A stretch of DNA of 64,000 nucleotides from CAWCAW01 sp963714125 (GTDB lineage: Bacteria; Actinomycetota; Acidimicrobiia; Acidimicrobiales; UBA8190), in contig OY970234.1 of NCBI GenBank assembly GCA_963714125.1, positions 868,001-932,000 of the forward strand. The letters are read 5' to 3'. The translations under genes were made by a program, and so were the position numbers. Position 1 is the stretch's first letter; every line of letters begins with the position of its first letter. Positions 1-10,844 of this stretch are shown here, in pieces. The notes under the pieces were generated by a model. That model ran no database searches. It saw only the letters and a program-made list of their open reading frames with translations, and was not told the DNA's origin.

Positions 1-2
1 CA

Positions 3-323
3 TTGCTGGCCGGCCTCGACCGGTTGAACAACGGGGAGCGTCGTACCGATGCGGTGCGCGCCGCCATGGCCGCCGAGTTGGCCCGCGAGCCGGCCGTGGT
101 GCCCGACTACGTGGCGGTGGTGGACGCGGCCACGTTTGCGGTTCCCGAACGTTTGAATGGTGCTGTTCGCCTCCTGGTGGCAGCCACGGTGGGACCTGTG
201 CGACTCATCGACAACGAAGGGGCGGTTGTCACCCCGCTCTCCACGCGGCTCACCAAGCGGGTGCGCGCTCCCAAGGTGCCGGCCGTGACCATCACGAAGC
301 CGATTCGCACGGGAGTCCAGTGA
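3..323 (+). CDS. panC: Pantoate--beta-alanine ligase, C-terminal part (5' end outside window)
   Basis: This frame is open from the window edge and gives 106 residues matching the C-terminal end of pantothenate synthetase, which joins pantoate and beta-alanine with ATP. The visible family signals are the segment VVPDYVAVVDAATF and the closing VGPVRLIDN, typical of the last 60 residues of PanC. The N-terminal HIGH-type nucleotide-binding part lies upstream of base 1, so the first in-frame TTG is not the start. It sits 64 bases before panD, whose product makes the beta-alanine substrate, so the two genes form a pantothenate unit. The C-terminal tail after LIDN is longer and more basic than in many family members. 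Confidence 0.85.
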   Translation: MLAGLDRLNNGERRTDAVRAAMAAELAREPAVVPDYVAVVDAATFAVPERLNGAVRLLVAATVGPVRLIDNEGAVVTPLSTRLTKRVRAPKVPAVTITKPIRTGVQ

Positions 324-387
324 CGACGCACCAACCGAGAGTGTTCAACCATCCAAGTTCTGAGCAACGGAAGGGAGCGTCCTAGAG

Positions 388-780
388 ATGCGCCGGCGCA
401 TGATGAAATCCAAGATTCACCGGGCCACGGTGACCGATGCCAACCTCGAGTACATCGGGTCCATCAGCCTCGACCCCGCCCTCATGGCATTGGCCGACAT
501 CCGCGAGTACGAGCAAGTGGCGGTACTCGACATCGACAACGGGGCGCGCTTCGAGACGTACGCCATTGTGGGCGAACCCGGAGAGGTGTGCCTCAACGGC
601 GCCGCCGCTCGGCTCGTGCACAAAGGCGACAAAGTCATCGTGATCACGTACGCGGATTACGAGGAAGCTGAGGTCGAGGGGTTCGAGCCCAAGGTCGTTC
701 ACGTGGACCTCGACAACGCCGTCGTGGACGAGACCACCGCCCAGCTCGAGGCCAACCTGCGCCGAGCTGTCACCGCCTGA
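388..780 (+). CDS. panD: Aspartate 1-decarboxylase precursor
   Basis: The 130-residue product makes beta-alanine from L-aspartate for pantothenate synthesis. It is a pyruvoyl enzyme made as a proenzyme. The self-cleavage site is visible as YIGSISLD, with Gly24-Ser25 at the position where family members cleave and Ser25 becomes the pyruvoyl group. Length and the KSKIHRATVTDANL opening fit the family. The ATG at 388 follows a purine-rich GGAAGGGAGCG; an internal ATG pair at residues 5-6 is an alternative start. It lies between panC and nadB and shares the run of cofactor genes. Confidence 0.95.
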   Translation: MRRRMMKSKIHRATVTDANLEYIGSISLDPALMALADIREYEQVAVLDIDNGARFETYAIVGEPGEVCLNGAAARLVHKGDKVIVITYADYEEAEVEGFEPKVVHVDLDNAVVDETTAQLEANLRRAVTA

Positions 781-810
781 GCCGCGGCTCCCCCCGATCT
801 TCTGGCACGC

Positions 811-2478
811 GTGGAACTCGACGTCCTCGTCCTCGGTTCCGGGGTAGCGGGACTCTCGGCCGTCGTCCGACTGGCCGAGGTGCCTGGCGTGCGGGCGGGG
901 GTCCTGACCAAAGCCGAGCTGTCGCAGTCGGCGACGCGTTGGGCCCAAGGCGGCGTGGCGGCTGCTTTCGGCAGTGACGAGGACTCCACCGATCTCCATC
1001 TGGCCGACACGCTGCGCGCCGGTGTCGGTCTGTGTGACGTCGACGCCGTGCGCGTGCTCGTCGACGAAGGCCCGGCGCGCGTGACCGAGCTCATCTCCCT
1101 CGGTGCCGTGTTCGACCGCGAAGCCGGCGGCGCCCTCTCCCTCGCTCGCGAAGGTGGCCACTCCACCGCTCGCGTCCTGCACGCCGGAGGCCTGGCCACC
1201 GGAGCCGAGGTGGAACGGGCTCTGGTCAGCGCGGCCGAAGCATCGGCGGCGGCCGTACTGGAACGGTGGTTCGCGCTCGACCTCATCGTGGAGGACGACC
1301 GGTGCGTGGGGGTGGTGGCGCTCGACCCTGACGGCGTGCGCCGCCAGGTACGGGCCCGTCACGTGGTGCTGGCCACCGGGGGCGCGGGCCAGCTGTACTC
1401 CGTCACCACCAATCCTTCTGAGGCCACGGGTGACGGCAGTGCCATGGCGTTGCGCGCCGGGGTGCCCGTGTGCGATGTCGAGTTCTTCCAGTTCCACCCC
1501 ACCGCGTTGCATCACCCGGCCATGCCCAGGCCCTTGCTGTCCGAGGCGTTGCGTGGACACGGCGCGCTGTTGCGCGACGCCGGCGGCGACCGCTTCGTCG
1601 ACGAGCTGGAGCCCCGCGACGTGGTGAGCCGGGCCATGGCCTCGCGCATGGCGGAGGAAGGCGTCGATCACCTGTGGCTCGATGCCACCGGGTTGGAATC
1701 CTTCGACGAACGTTTTCCGACGCTGGCGGCTTCGTTGCGGATGGCGGGACTGGATCCTGCGGTGGAATGGCTCCCTATCGCTCCCGCTGCGCATTACGTG
1801 TCGGGGGGCATCGTCACCGATCTCGACGGGGCCACGGCCCTGGGGGGGTTGTGGGCGGCGGGCGAAACGGCGTGTACCGGTGTGCACGGCGCCAACCGGT
1901 TGGCCTCGAACTCGCTGCTCGAAGGCATGGTCTTCGGCGCCCGCCTGGCTGAAGCCATCGAAGCCGGCAAAGACTGCGCCGAACCGACCGGCGCCATGAA
2001 GGCGGTGCTCGAGCCGGTCGCCGCTACTGATATCGGATGTGTCGCGGTCGGGGATTTGCCGGCGCCACCGTGGGGTCGGACTGCCGTTGCTTCGGCCGCC
2101 GGAGCGGGCGGATCTGGGGGAGCGGGCGCGCCCTCTGTGGCGGACATCGCCAAGCAACGCGAGCGCCTGCAGCGCGCCATGACCGAAGGGGCGGGGGTGG
2201 TGCGTTCGGCTGCATCTCTCGAACGGGCCGCAGCCGAAGTGGCCGACGCGGCCGACGTGGCCCAAGCGGCCGTGGCGGTGACTGAAGCCGGGGTCGAAGC
2301 CGGGGTCGACGCCAGCCGGGCCGCCGGCGAGCTGGCCAACCTGGCCGTGCTGGCGGGCGCCCTCCTGAGCTCCGCCTACTGCCGCCAGGAAACGAGAGGG
2401 TCCCACGCCCGGTCCGATTACCCCGAACCCTCCCCCCGCTGGCGCCGTCGCATCGTGCACGGGCAGGCGGCGTCGTGA
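811..2478 (+). CDS. nadB: L-aspartate oxidase
   Basis: This 555-residue flavoprotein oxidises L-aspartate to iminoaspartate, the first step of de novo NAD synthesis. The N-terminal FAD-binding motif VLVLGSGVAGLSAVVRLA is at residues 5-22. Family motifs follow: ATRWAQGGVAAAF, the REGGHSTARVLHAGG substrate loop, EFFQFHPTAL, and GETACTGVHGANRLASNSLLE near residues 350-370. The C-terminal helical part (about 450-530) is alanine-rich. The GTG at 811 is the only start that gives the FAD motif at the usual place. The stop overlaps nadC by four bases, so translation is probably coupled. nadA is not next to it in this window. Confidence 0.95.
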   Translation: MELDVLVLGSGVAGLSAVVRLAEVPGVRAGVLTKAELSQSATRWAQGGVAAAFGSDEDSTDLHLADTLRAGVGLCDVDAVRVLVDEGPARVTELISLGAVFDREAGGALSLAREGGHSTARVLHAGGLATGAEVERALVSAAEASAAAVLERWFALDLIVEDDRCVGVVALDPDGVRRQVRARHVVLATGGAGQLYSVTTNPSEATGDGSAMALRAGVPVCDVEFFQFHPTALHHPAMPRPLLSEALRGHGALLRDAGGDRFVDELEPRDVVSRAMASRMAEEGVDHLWLDATGLESFDERFPTLAASLRMAGLDPAVEWLPIAPAAHYVSGGIVTDLDGATALGGLWAAGETACTGVHGANRLASNSLLEGMVFGARLAEAIEAGKDCAEPTGAMKAVLEPVAATDIGCVAVGDLPAPPWGRTAVASAAGAGGSGGAGAPSVADIAKQRERLQRAMTEGAGVVRSAASLERAAAEVADAADVAQAAVAVTEAGVEAGVDASRAAGELANLAVLAGALLSSAYCRQETRGSHARSDYPEPSPRWRRRIVHGQAAS

Positions 2479-3365
2479 GCGTGGACCCGCCCATCGCCGC
2501 CGTGCGGGCCGCGGTGGCCCTGGCCCTGGCCGAGGACACCCTTCCTCTGGGTGACATCTCCGCTGCACTCATCGACGAGGCCCGGCGGGCCCACATGGCC
2601 GTGGTGGCCCGCCAAGAAGGTGTCGTGGCCGGCCGCCTGTGCGCCCTCGAAGCTTTCGCCCAGATCGACCCCGACGTCACCGTGTTGTGGCACCTCGCTG
2701 ACGGCAGTTTCGTCGAACCCGGCAGCGTGGTGGCCGAGGTGTCAGGCCCGCTGCGCTCCATCCTCACCGCCGAGCGCACGGCGCTGAACTTCCTGTGCCA
2801 CTTGTCGGGGATCGCCACCATGGCGCGTCGCTTTGTCGACGCCGTCATCGCTGCCAACCCCGACACGCGTGTGCTCGACACGCGCAAGACCACACCCGGA
2901 CTGCGCGCTTTGGAAAAGGCGGCCGTGCGGGCCGGCGGCGCGTGGAACCACCGCGGCAGCCTGTCCGACGCCGTGTTGCTCAAGGACAACCATCTGGTGG
3001 GGCTGTCGATCGCTGACGCCGTTGGCAAAGCCCGGCGGCGCTATCCCGGGAGGCTCGTCGAGGTGGAGTGCGATCGCATCGACCAGGTGGCCCAGGCCAT
3101 CGAGGCAGGGGCGGGAGCAGTGCTGCTCGACAACATGAGCCCCGACGAGGTGGCCAACTGCGTGGCCATGGTGCGCCAATTCGCCGGCGAGGGGGTCAGC
3201 GGCGGTGGCGGTGGTGGTGGCGGCGTGCTGGTGGAGGTGTCGGGCCGGGTGACGCTGCAGAGTGCTCCGCTCTACGCCGCCGCCGGTGCTGATCTCGTTT
3301 CGGTGGGCGCGCTCACCCACTCTGCTCCCGTGCTCGACCTCGGCCTCGACAACGTGGAGGCCTGA
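2475..3365 (+). CDS. nadC: Nicotinate-nucleotide pyrophosphorylase (quinolinate phosphoribosyltransferase)
   Basis: The 296-residue enzyme converts quinolinate and PRPP to nicotinate mononucleotide, downstream of NadB. Motifs seen are AERTALNFLCHLSGIAT, the phosphate-binding RKTTPGLRALEKAAVRAGG, the catalytic LLKDNH, and EVECD. It starts at GTG 2475 within the nadB stop (GTGA overlap). An unusual feature is a run of eight glycines near residue 240, inserted just before the VLVEVSGRVTL strand, where other family members have a short turn. The gene is followed one base later by coaX. Confidence 0.95.
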   Translation: MSVDPPIAAVRAAVALALAEDTLPLGDISAALIDEARRAHMAVVARQEGVVAGRLCALEAFAQIDPDVTVLWHLADGSFVEPGSVVAEVSGPLRSILTAERTALNFLCHLSGIATMARRFVDAVIAANPDTRVLDTRKTTPGLRALEKAAVRAGGAWNHRGSLSDAVLLKDNHLVGLSIADAVGKARRRYPGRLVEVECDRIDQVAQAIEAGAGAVLLDNMSPDEVANCVAMVRQFAGEGVSGGGGGGGGVLVEVSGRVTLQSAPLYAAAGADLVSVGALTHSAPVLDLGLDNVEA

Positions 3366-3366
3366 C

Positions 3367-4200
3367 GTGCTGCTCGCCATCGACGTCGGCAATACCGACA
3401 CCGTCGTGGGGCTGTTCTCCCTCTATCCCGGTGACGATCCTCCCCCCGACAGCCGCCCGGCGCCGCCTGCGCCACCCGAGCCGGCCGGGCTGTCGCACCA
3501 TTGGCGACTGTCGACCGTCGACCATCGCACCCCCGACGAGCACGCTCTGTTGCTCTCCGAACTGCTCACCCTCGACCGCATGGAGATCACCGAGGTCGTC
3601 ACCGGCATGGCCGTCACGTCATCGGTGCCGCGCGTCACCACCGCCTTGCGCCAGATGGCCAGCCGCTGGTTCGACGTGCCCTGTGTGGTCCTCGAACCTG
3701 GCGTGCGCTCGGGTATGCCCATCCTCTACGACAACCCCAAGGAGGTGGGCGCCGATCGCATCGCCAACGCCATCGGTGCCTATGACCTCTATGGCGGCCC
3801 GTGCATCGTCGTCGACCTGGGCACGGCCACGACGTTCGACGCCATCTCCGAAGAGGGTCAGTACCTGGGTGGAGCCATCGCGCCGGGGATCGCCATCTCG
3901 ATGGACGCGCTGTTTCACCATGCGGCGGCTTTGCGTCGCGTCGAACTGGTCGAGCCGCGCAGCGTTATCGGCAAATCGACGGTGGAGTCCATCCAGTCCG
4001 GTGCGCTGTACGGCTATGCGGCCCAAGTCGACGGCATGTGCCGGCGCATCATGGACGAGCTTGGCCACGCCACGGTAGTGGCCACCGGTGGTTTTTCCGA
4101 GCTGATCTCGCCGCAGTCGCAGTGCATCGATCATCGTGAGCCCTGGCTCACGTTGCACGGCCTGCGCCTCGTCTACGAGCGAAACGTCAAGACCACGTAG
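3367..4200 (+). CDS. coaX: Type III pantothenate kinase
   Basis: The 277-residue product phosphorylates pantothenate, the first step of coenzyme A synthesis, and belongs to the acetate/sugar kinase (ASKHA) fold. The N-terminal LLAIDVGNTDTVVGLF, the GADRIANA segment and VVDLGTATTFDAIS are the diagnostic PHOSPHATE/PANTOTHENATE motifs of CoaX. A proline-rich insertion (residues 23-42) follows the first motif and is longer than usual. GTG 3367 lies one base after the nadC stop and puts the ASKHA motif at the N-terminus. It works on the pantothenate supplied by panC/panD at the start of the same run. Confidence 0.93.
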   Translation: MLLAIDVGNTDTVVGLFSLYPGDDPPPDSRPAPPAPPEPAGLSHHWRLSTVDHRTPDEHALLLSELLTLDRMEITEVVTGMAVTSSVPRVTTALRQMASRWFDVPCVVLEPGVRSGMPILYDNPKEVGADRIANAIGAYDLYGGPCIVVDLGTATTFDAISEEGQYLGGAIAPGIAISMDALFHHAAALRRVELVEPRSVIGKSTVESIQSGALYGYAAQVDGMCRRIMDELGHATVVATGGFSELISPQSQCIDHREPWLTLHGLRLVYERNVKTT

Positions 4201-4211
4201 GCTCCGGCCTC

Positions 4212-5618
4212 GTGGCCGACGTTCCCTATCGTTTCGATCGCACCGCTGAGGCGGCTGAGCTCCAGACGCGCTACGCGTCGTTTCCCGCCGGAGAGGAATC
4301 CGAGGATGTCGTGTCGGTGGCCGGTCGGGTCATGCTGGTGCGACCCCAAGGACGCCTGACCTTCGCCACATTGCGCGACTCGTCGGGCGAGATCCAGCTC
4401 TTCGCCCCTGACAAGGTGACCGAGCGCTTTGACGAGTTCGCCAAGCTTTCTCTCGGTGACTGGGTGGGTGCGACGGGGACCATCATGCGCACGCGCAAGG
4501 GCGAGCTGTCGGTGCGCGTGCACCAATGGGTGCTGTTGGCCGAGACGCGTCGCGGCTTTGGCGACAAGTGGAAAGGCGTGTCGGACACCGAGACGCGCTT
4601 TCGCCAACGCGAGGTCGACGTGTGGGCCAACAAGCGCACCCGCGAGGTCTTGTTGTTGCGCAGCCGTCTGGTGGCGGCCCTACGCGCCGCCATGCACGAC
4701 CGGGGCTTCGTCGAAGTCGAGACGCCCGTGCTCCATGCCATACCGGGTGGGGCACTGGCCAAGCCCTTCATCACCCACCACAACGCGCTCGACACCGACT
4801 TGTACTTGCGCATCGCCCCTGAGCTGTACTTGAAGCGACTGGTGGTGGGTGGTTTCGAAAAGGTCTTCGAGATCGCCCGGGTCTTTCGCAACGAAGGGCT
4901 TTCCCCGCGTCATAACCCCGAATTCACCATGCTCGAGGCGTATCAGGCCTACGCCGACTATGGGGACTTCGCCGTGTTGGTGGAGGAGTTGGTGGCGGGG
5001 CTGGCCACAGAGATATGCGGGACGACCAAGCTGACGTATCAAGGACGTGATCTCGACCTCACCCCACCGTGGCGGCGCGCCACCATGGCAACGCTTGTGA
5101 GCGACGCGCTGGGCGCTCCTGTCGACGTGCACACGCCGGTCGACGATCTGCGCCGCCGGCTGACGGCGGCCGGTGGGTCGGTGGACGAGGCATGGGGACC
5201 GGGCAAGTTGCTCCTCGAGCTGTATGAAAAGACGGTGGAGACCGAGTTGTGGGGCCCGATATTCGTGATTGACTTTCCGGCTGAGGTGTCGCCGTTGGCG
5301 CGTCGTCATCGAGGGGATCCCGATCTGGTGGAGCGCTTCGAGCCCATCGTGGCCGGGCGCGAGCTGGGCAACGCCTTTTCGGAGTTGGTGGATCCCGACG
5401 ACCAGCGCGCCCGTTTCGAAGCGCAAGCGGCCGCCCATGCCCGCGGCGATGAAGAGGCCATGGCGGCGGTGGACGAGGACTACCTCCGCGCCTTGGAATA
5501 CGGCTTGCCGCCCACCGCTGGACTCGGTATCGGCATCGACCGTCTCACCATGTTGCTGGCCGACGTGGCCAACATCCGCGAGGTGATTGCCTTTCCGACC
5601 CTGCGACCGGAGCGTTAG
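4212..5618 (+). CDS. lysS: Lysyl-tRNA synthetase, class II
   Basis: This 468-residue class II enzyme charges tRNA-Lys. An N-terminal OB-fold anticodon-binding domain spans about residues 35-140, followed by the class II catalytic core. Motif 2 is seen as FEIARVFRNEG and motif 3 as GLGIGIDRLTMLL; ELYLKRLVVGG and HNPEFTMLEAY are family signatures. The GTG start at 4212 has no Shine-Dalgarno sequence, but the hexamer TAGGCT at 4198-4203 lies eight bases upstream and overlaps the coaX stop, which suggests a leaderless transcript. A hairpin straddles its stop codon. Confidence 0.95.
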   Translation: MADVPYRFDRTAEAAELQTRYASFPAGEESEDVVSVAGRVMLVRPQGRLTFATLRDSSGEIQLFAPDKVTERFDEFAKLSLGDWVGATGTIMRTRKGELSVRVHQWVLLAETRRGFGDKWKGVSDTETRFRQREVDVWANKRTREVLLLRSRLVAALRAAMHDRGFVEVETPVLHAIPGGALAKPFITHHNALDTDLYLRIAPELYLKRLVVGGFEKVFEIARVFRNEGLSPRHNPEFTMLEAYQAYADYGDFAVLVEELVAGLATEICGTTKLTYQGRDLDLTPPWRRATMATLVSDALGAPVDVHTPVDDLRRRLTAAGGSVDEAWGPGKLLLELYEKTVETELWGPIFVIDFPAEVSPLARRHRGDPDLVERFEPIVAGRELGNAFSELVDPDDQRARFEAQAAAHARGDEEAMAAVDEDYLRALEYGLPPTAGLGIGIDRLTMLLADVANIREVIAFPTLRPER

Positions 5619-5624
5619 CTCCGG
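5607..5624. terminator. Hairpin across the lysS stop, between convergent genes
   Basis: CCGGAGC at 5607-5613 and GCTCCGG at 5618-5624 form a perfect 7-bp stem with loop GTTA. It includes the lysS stop codon and lies 10 bases from the stop of the convergent polyprenyl synthase. There is no T-tract, which is common for actinobacterial hairpin terminators, so a bidirectional terminator role is inferred. Confidence 0.5.
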
Positions 5625-5633
5625 CTGAAGCGT

Positions 5634-6605
5634 TCAGCTGCCGGGCTCGGCCATCTGGTCGACGAGCCGGTGCACGAGGTCGCCCAGTGCGGCTCGCAGC
5701 TCGGGGTTCGGTACCGATTCGAGTGCCACCACGGCCGACTGGGCATGATCCCGGGCGGCGGCGACGGCGGCGTCGATGGCTCCCGACCCGGCCACGATGT
5801 GGCGGGCCTTGTCACGCTCGGGTGCTTCGAGGACCTGTCCCAGCAGCGATTCGAGTTCGGGCCCGGCGTCGGGGTCGCGCAGCGCCACCAACACGGGAAG
5901 GGTGTAGATCCCTTCCGCCAAGTCCTGACCCGGCAGCTTCCCGAGCTCCTCGGCCGTACCGATGACATCGCGCACGTCGTCGCGCAACTGGAAGACCATG
6001 CCCAAACTGCGTCCGAAGGAAGTGAGCGCGTCGATCTCGTGGCGCGGCAGGTTCCCGGTGAGCGCACCGATCCGACATGACGTGGCCATCAACGCGGCTG
6101 TCTTGCCGGCGATGGCGAGGTAGTAGTCGTCTTCGGTGCGCGACGTCGAAAAAGCACCGCGCACTTCGGCCACTTGCCCTTGGCACAGCCGTCCCAACGT
6201 GTTGGCGAGCAAGCCGGCGATCTCGGTGCCCAACGCCGCGGCCAGCTCGGCCGAACGGGCCAGAAGGAAGTCGCCGGCCACGATGGCGACCAAGTTGCCC
6301 CATCGGGCGTTGACGCTCTCGACGTTGCGGCGCATGGTGGCGTCGTCCATGACGTCGTCGTGGTACAGCGAGGCCAGGTGGACGAGCTCCACGGCCACGG
6401 CCCCCTGCAGATCGTCATCGGTGGCCGGTCGTGATCCGGTGGTGGCGGCGGCCAGGGCCAGGGCCGGGCGCAGGCGTTTGCCGCCGGCAGCGATGAGGTG
6501 GGTGGTGACCTCGTCCAGAAAGGCGTCGCCTGACTGCACGGCCTCGCGCAGGCGGGGCTCGAGCCGGGCCAGGTCGGCCTCCATGGACCCGAGGCCCGTC
6601 AACAT
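5634..6605 (-). CDS. Polyprenyl (trans-isoprenyl) diphosphate synthase
   Basis: The 323-residue product belongs to the all-trans isoprenyl diphosphate synthase family, which condenses allylic diphosphates with isopentenyl diphosphate to give the long chain used for quinones or carriers. The first aspartate-rich motif is DDVMD in ASLYHDDVMDDATMRR, and the second is DDVRD in FQLRDDVRDVIG. The GGKRLRPAL substrate motif is near residue 45. Chain length cannot be read with confidence. The ATG at 6605 gives a family-typical N-terminus; the frame stays open about 40 codons further upstream with no convincing start. It is convergent with lysS and divergent from clpC. Confidence 0.88.
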   Translation of the reverse strand: MLTGLGSMEADLARLEPRLREAVQSGDAFLDEVTTHLIAAGGKRLRPALALAAATTGSRPATDDDLQGAVAVELVHLASLYHDDVMDDATMRRNVESVNARWGNLVAIVAGDFLLARSAELAAALGTEIAGLLANTLGRLCQGQVAEVRGAFSTSRTEDDYYLAIAGKTAALMATSCRIGALTGNLPRHEIDALTSFGRSLGMVFQLRDDVRDVIGTAEELGKLPGQDLAEGIYTLPVLVALRDPDAGPELESLLGQVLEAPERDKARHIVAGSGAIDAAVAAARDHAQSAVVALESVPNPELRAALGDLVHRLVDQMAEPGS

Positions 6606-6903
6606 GGCGACATTCACCAGCAGCCACGTTAGGCGACGGGGCTGGACCTGCGACAATGCCCACGTTGACGGCACCATCGGGCCGGGCGCAGCGGCGCCCG
6701 GGACCCGGCCTTTCGGGCACCTCCCCACCGGTTGCGGGCATTTTTTCCTACCGACCGTGGTTGTAGTCAGGAATTCCAGCCTCGGAGCCGATGGTTACGG
6801 GGGAGGAAGAAGTCGACCACGTTTGGGTAGGGCTGGTGCTCGTTCCTACGGTTCCACCAGTAGACTGAGCTTCAGAAATTGAGCCGTCAAGGGAGGCGGT
6901 CTG
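6606..6903. other. Intergenic region between polyprenyl synthase and clpC
   Basis: About 300 bases hold no convincing gene. Near the clpC end there is a TAGACT hexamer at 6861-6866 that would serve as a -10 box with a leader of about 30 bases, and a strong ribosome site GGGAGG just before the GTG of clpC. A run of six T at 6741-6746 follows a GC-rich stretch, but I could not draw a clean hairpin. I see no CIRCE or CtsR-like heptad repeat in front of clpC. Confidence 0.4.
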
Positions 6904-9390
<2,487 letters not shown>

Positions 9391-9429
9391 TCCCCGTCGC
9401 CGTCACAGCCTCTCCGTAGTGTCCCGGGC

Positions 9430-10812
9430 ATGGCCCGGTCGCGCACTACCTATCGCTGCAGCTCGTGTGGGGACGAAAGTCTGAAATGGGCGGGACGCTG
9501 CCCCGGATGTGGGGAGTGGAACTCGCTGGAGGAGCATGCCCCCCCAGCTGCCGGCAACGCCGCCGGCCTGCCGCCGGCCGTCCCCGAGTTGCTCGGTGAG
9601 GTCGACCTGTCGGCGGCGGCGCCCGCGTCTACCGGGCTGACGGAGTTCGACCGGGTCCTAAGCGGCGGGTTCGTGCCCGGATCGGTCACGTTGCTCGGCG
9701 GAGAGCCGGGCGTGGGCAAGTCCACGCTGCTCCTCCAAGTGCTGGTGGCCATGGCCGGCGGGGGCGCCCCCGTATTGCTGGTGGCGGCCGAGGAGTCCGC
9801 CCGCCAGGTCCGCCTCCGGGCCTCGCGCCTGGGCGACATCCCGGCGTCGTTGTGGGTACTGGCCGCCACCGACGTGGCGGCGGTCGTCGAGGCGGTGGAG
9901 GTATCGCGTCCCGCCCTCGTGGTGGTCGACTCCATCCAAGCTGTGGCCGACTCCACCACCACGGGCCCGCCCGGGAGCCTCTCCCAGGTCAGAGCGTGTG
10001 CCGAAGTACTGGTGGGGATGGCCAAGGCGAGTGGTGTGCCGGTGGTATTGGTCGGGCACGTGACCAAGGACGGGGCCTTGGCCGGCCCCCGCACCCTCGA
10101 GCACATGGTGGACACCGTGCTCCACGTCGAAGGCGACCGTCATCACGCCCTGCGTCTGGTGCGAGCCGTCAAACACCGATTCGGTCCCACCGGCGAGCTC
10201 GGGCTCTTCGAAATGGGCGAATCGGGTCTGGCCGCGGTGGCCGACCCTTACCGCCTCCTGCTCGGCGACCGACGCCCGGGTGAGCCCGGCAGCGCCGTTC
10301 TGCCCGCCGTCGAGGGCCAGCGTGCCCTGATGGTGGAGGTCCAGGCCCTAGTAGGCCCGGCGGACATGCCCGTGCCCCGACGAGCCGCCCAGGGGGTCGA
10401 CGGTGGACGCCTGGCGCTCCTGCTCGCTGTCCTCGAGCAGCGGGCCGGGGTGGCCTTCGCCCGATCGGACGTCTTCGCCTCCGCGGTGGGCGGCATCAAA
10501 TTGGCCGAGCCGGCCGCCGATCTAGCCCTGGCGCTGTCGCTCTGCTCCGCCGCCCTGGGACTGGCCCTCCCCCCCGGGGTGGTGGCGTTCGGGGAGATCG
10601 GTCTGGGCGGTGAGATCCGCCAGGTGCCCCACGCGCCGCGGCGATTGGCCGAGGCGGCGCGGGTCGGGTTTCGTCATGCACTGGTGCCGGCGTCGTGCCC
10701 CGACGGGCCCCCGGGCATGGAGCTTCTCCATGTGCGATCGGTGTCCCAAGCGCTGTCGCTGGCCGGTCTGCGGCCCATGGCGGACAAGGTGCCGGAGAAA
10801 CAGCTGACGTAG
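9430..10812 (+). CDS. radA: DNA repair protein RadA (Sms)
   Basis: The 460-residue protein is a RecA-related ATPase that helps branch migration in recombinational repair. A zinc finger uses Cys10, Cys13, Cys24 and Cys27 (YRCSSCGDE ... GRCPGCGEW). Walker A is GGEPGVGKST. The RadA-specific motif appears as KHRFG rather than the common KNRFG. The C-terminal Lon-like domain is present (GGIKLAEPAADLALAL). ATG 9430 lacks a ribosome site, but TAGTGT at 9417-9422 lies seven bases upstream, which suggests leaderless transcription. disA follows, an order common in Gram-positive bacteria. Confidence 0.95.
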   Translation: MARSRTTYRCSSCGDESLKWAGRCPGCGEWNSLEEHAPPAAGNAAGLPPAVPELLGEVDLSAAAPASTGLTEFDRVLSGGFVPGSVTLLGGEPGVGKSTLLLQVLVAMAGGGAPVLLVAAEESARQVRLRASRLGDIPASLWVLAATDVAAVVEAVEVSRPALVVVDSIQAVADSTTTGPPGSLSQVRACAEVLVGMAKASGVPVVLVGHVTKDGALAGPRTLEHMVDTVLHVEGDRHHALRLVRAVKHRFGPTGELGLFEMGESGLAAVADPYRLLLGDRRPGEPGSAVLPAVEGQRALMVEVQALVGPADMPVPRRAAQGVDGGRLALLLAVLEQRAGVAFARSDVFASAVGGIKLAEPAADLALALSLCSAALGLALPPGVVAFGEIGLGGEIRQVPHAPRRLAEAARVGFRHALVPASCPDGPPGMELLHVRSVSQALSLAGLRPMADKVPEKQLT

Positions 10813-10844
10813 TGGGACGCAGTTGGCGCCGGTACCATCTGTCC

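Noticed and set aside
382..2568. A 728-codon open frame on the minus strand opposite panD and nadB
   Set aside because: It has no protein-like pattern, is rich in Arg/His/Gly/Pro, and lies fully opposite genes with clear family motifs. High GC opens such antisense frames.
6735..6750. A T-run as terminator between polyprenyl synthase and clpC
   Set aside because: TTTTTT at 6741 is present, but I could not pair a clear stem before it, and neither flanking gene ends there.
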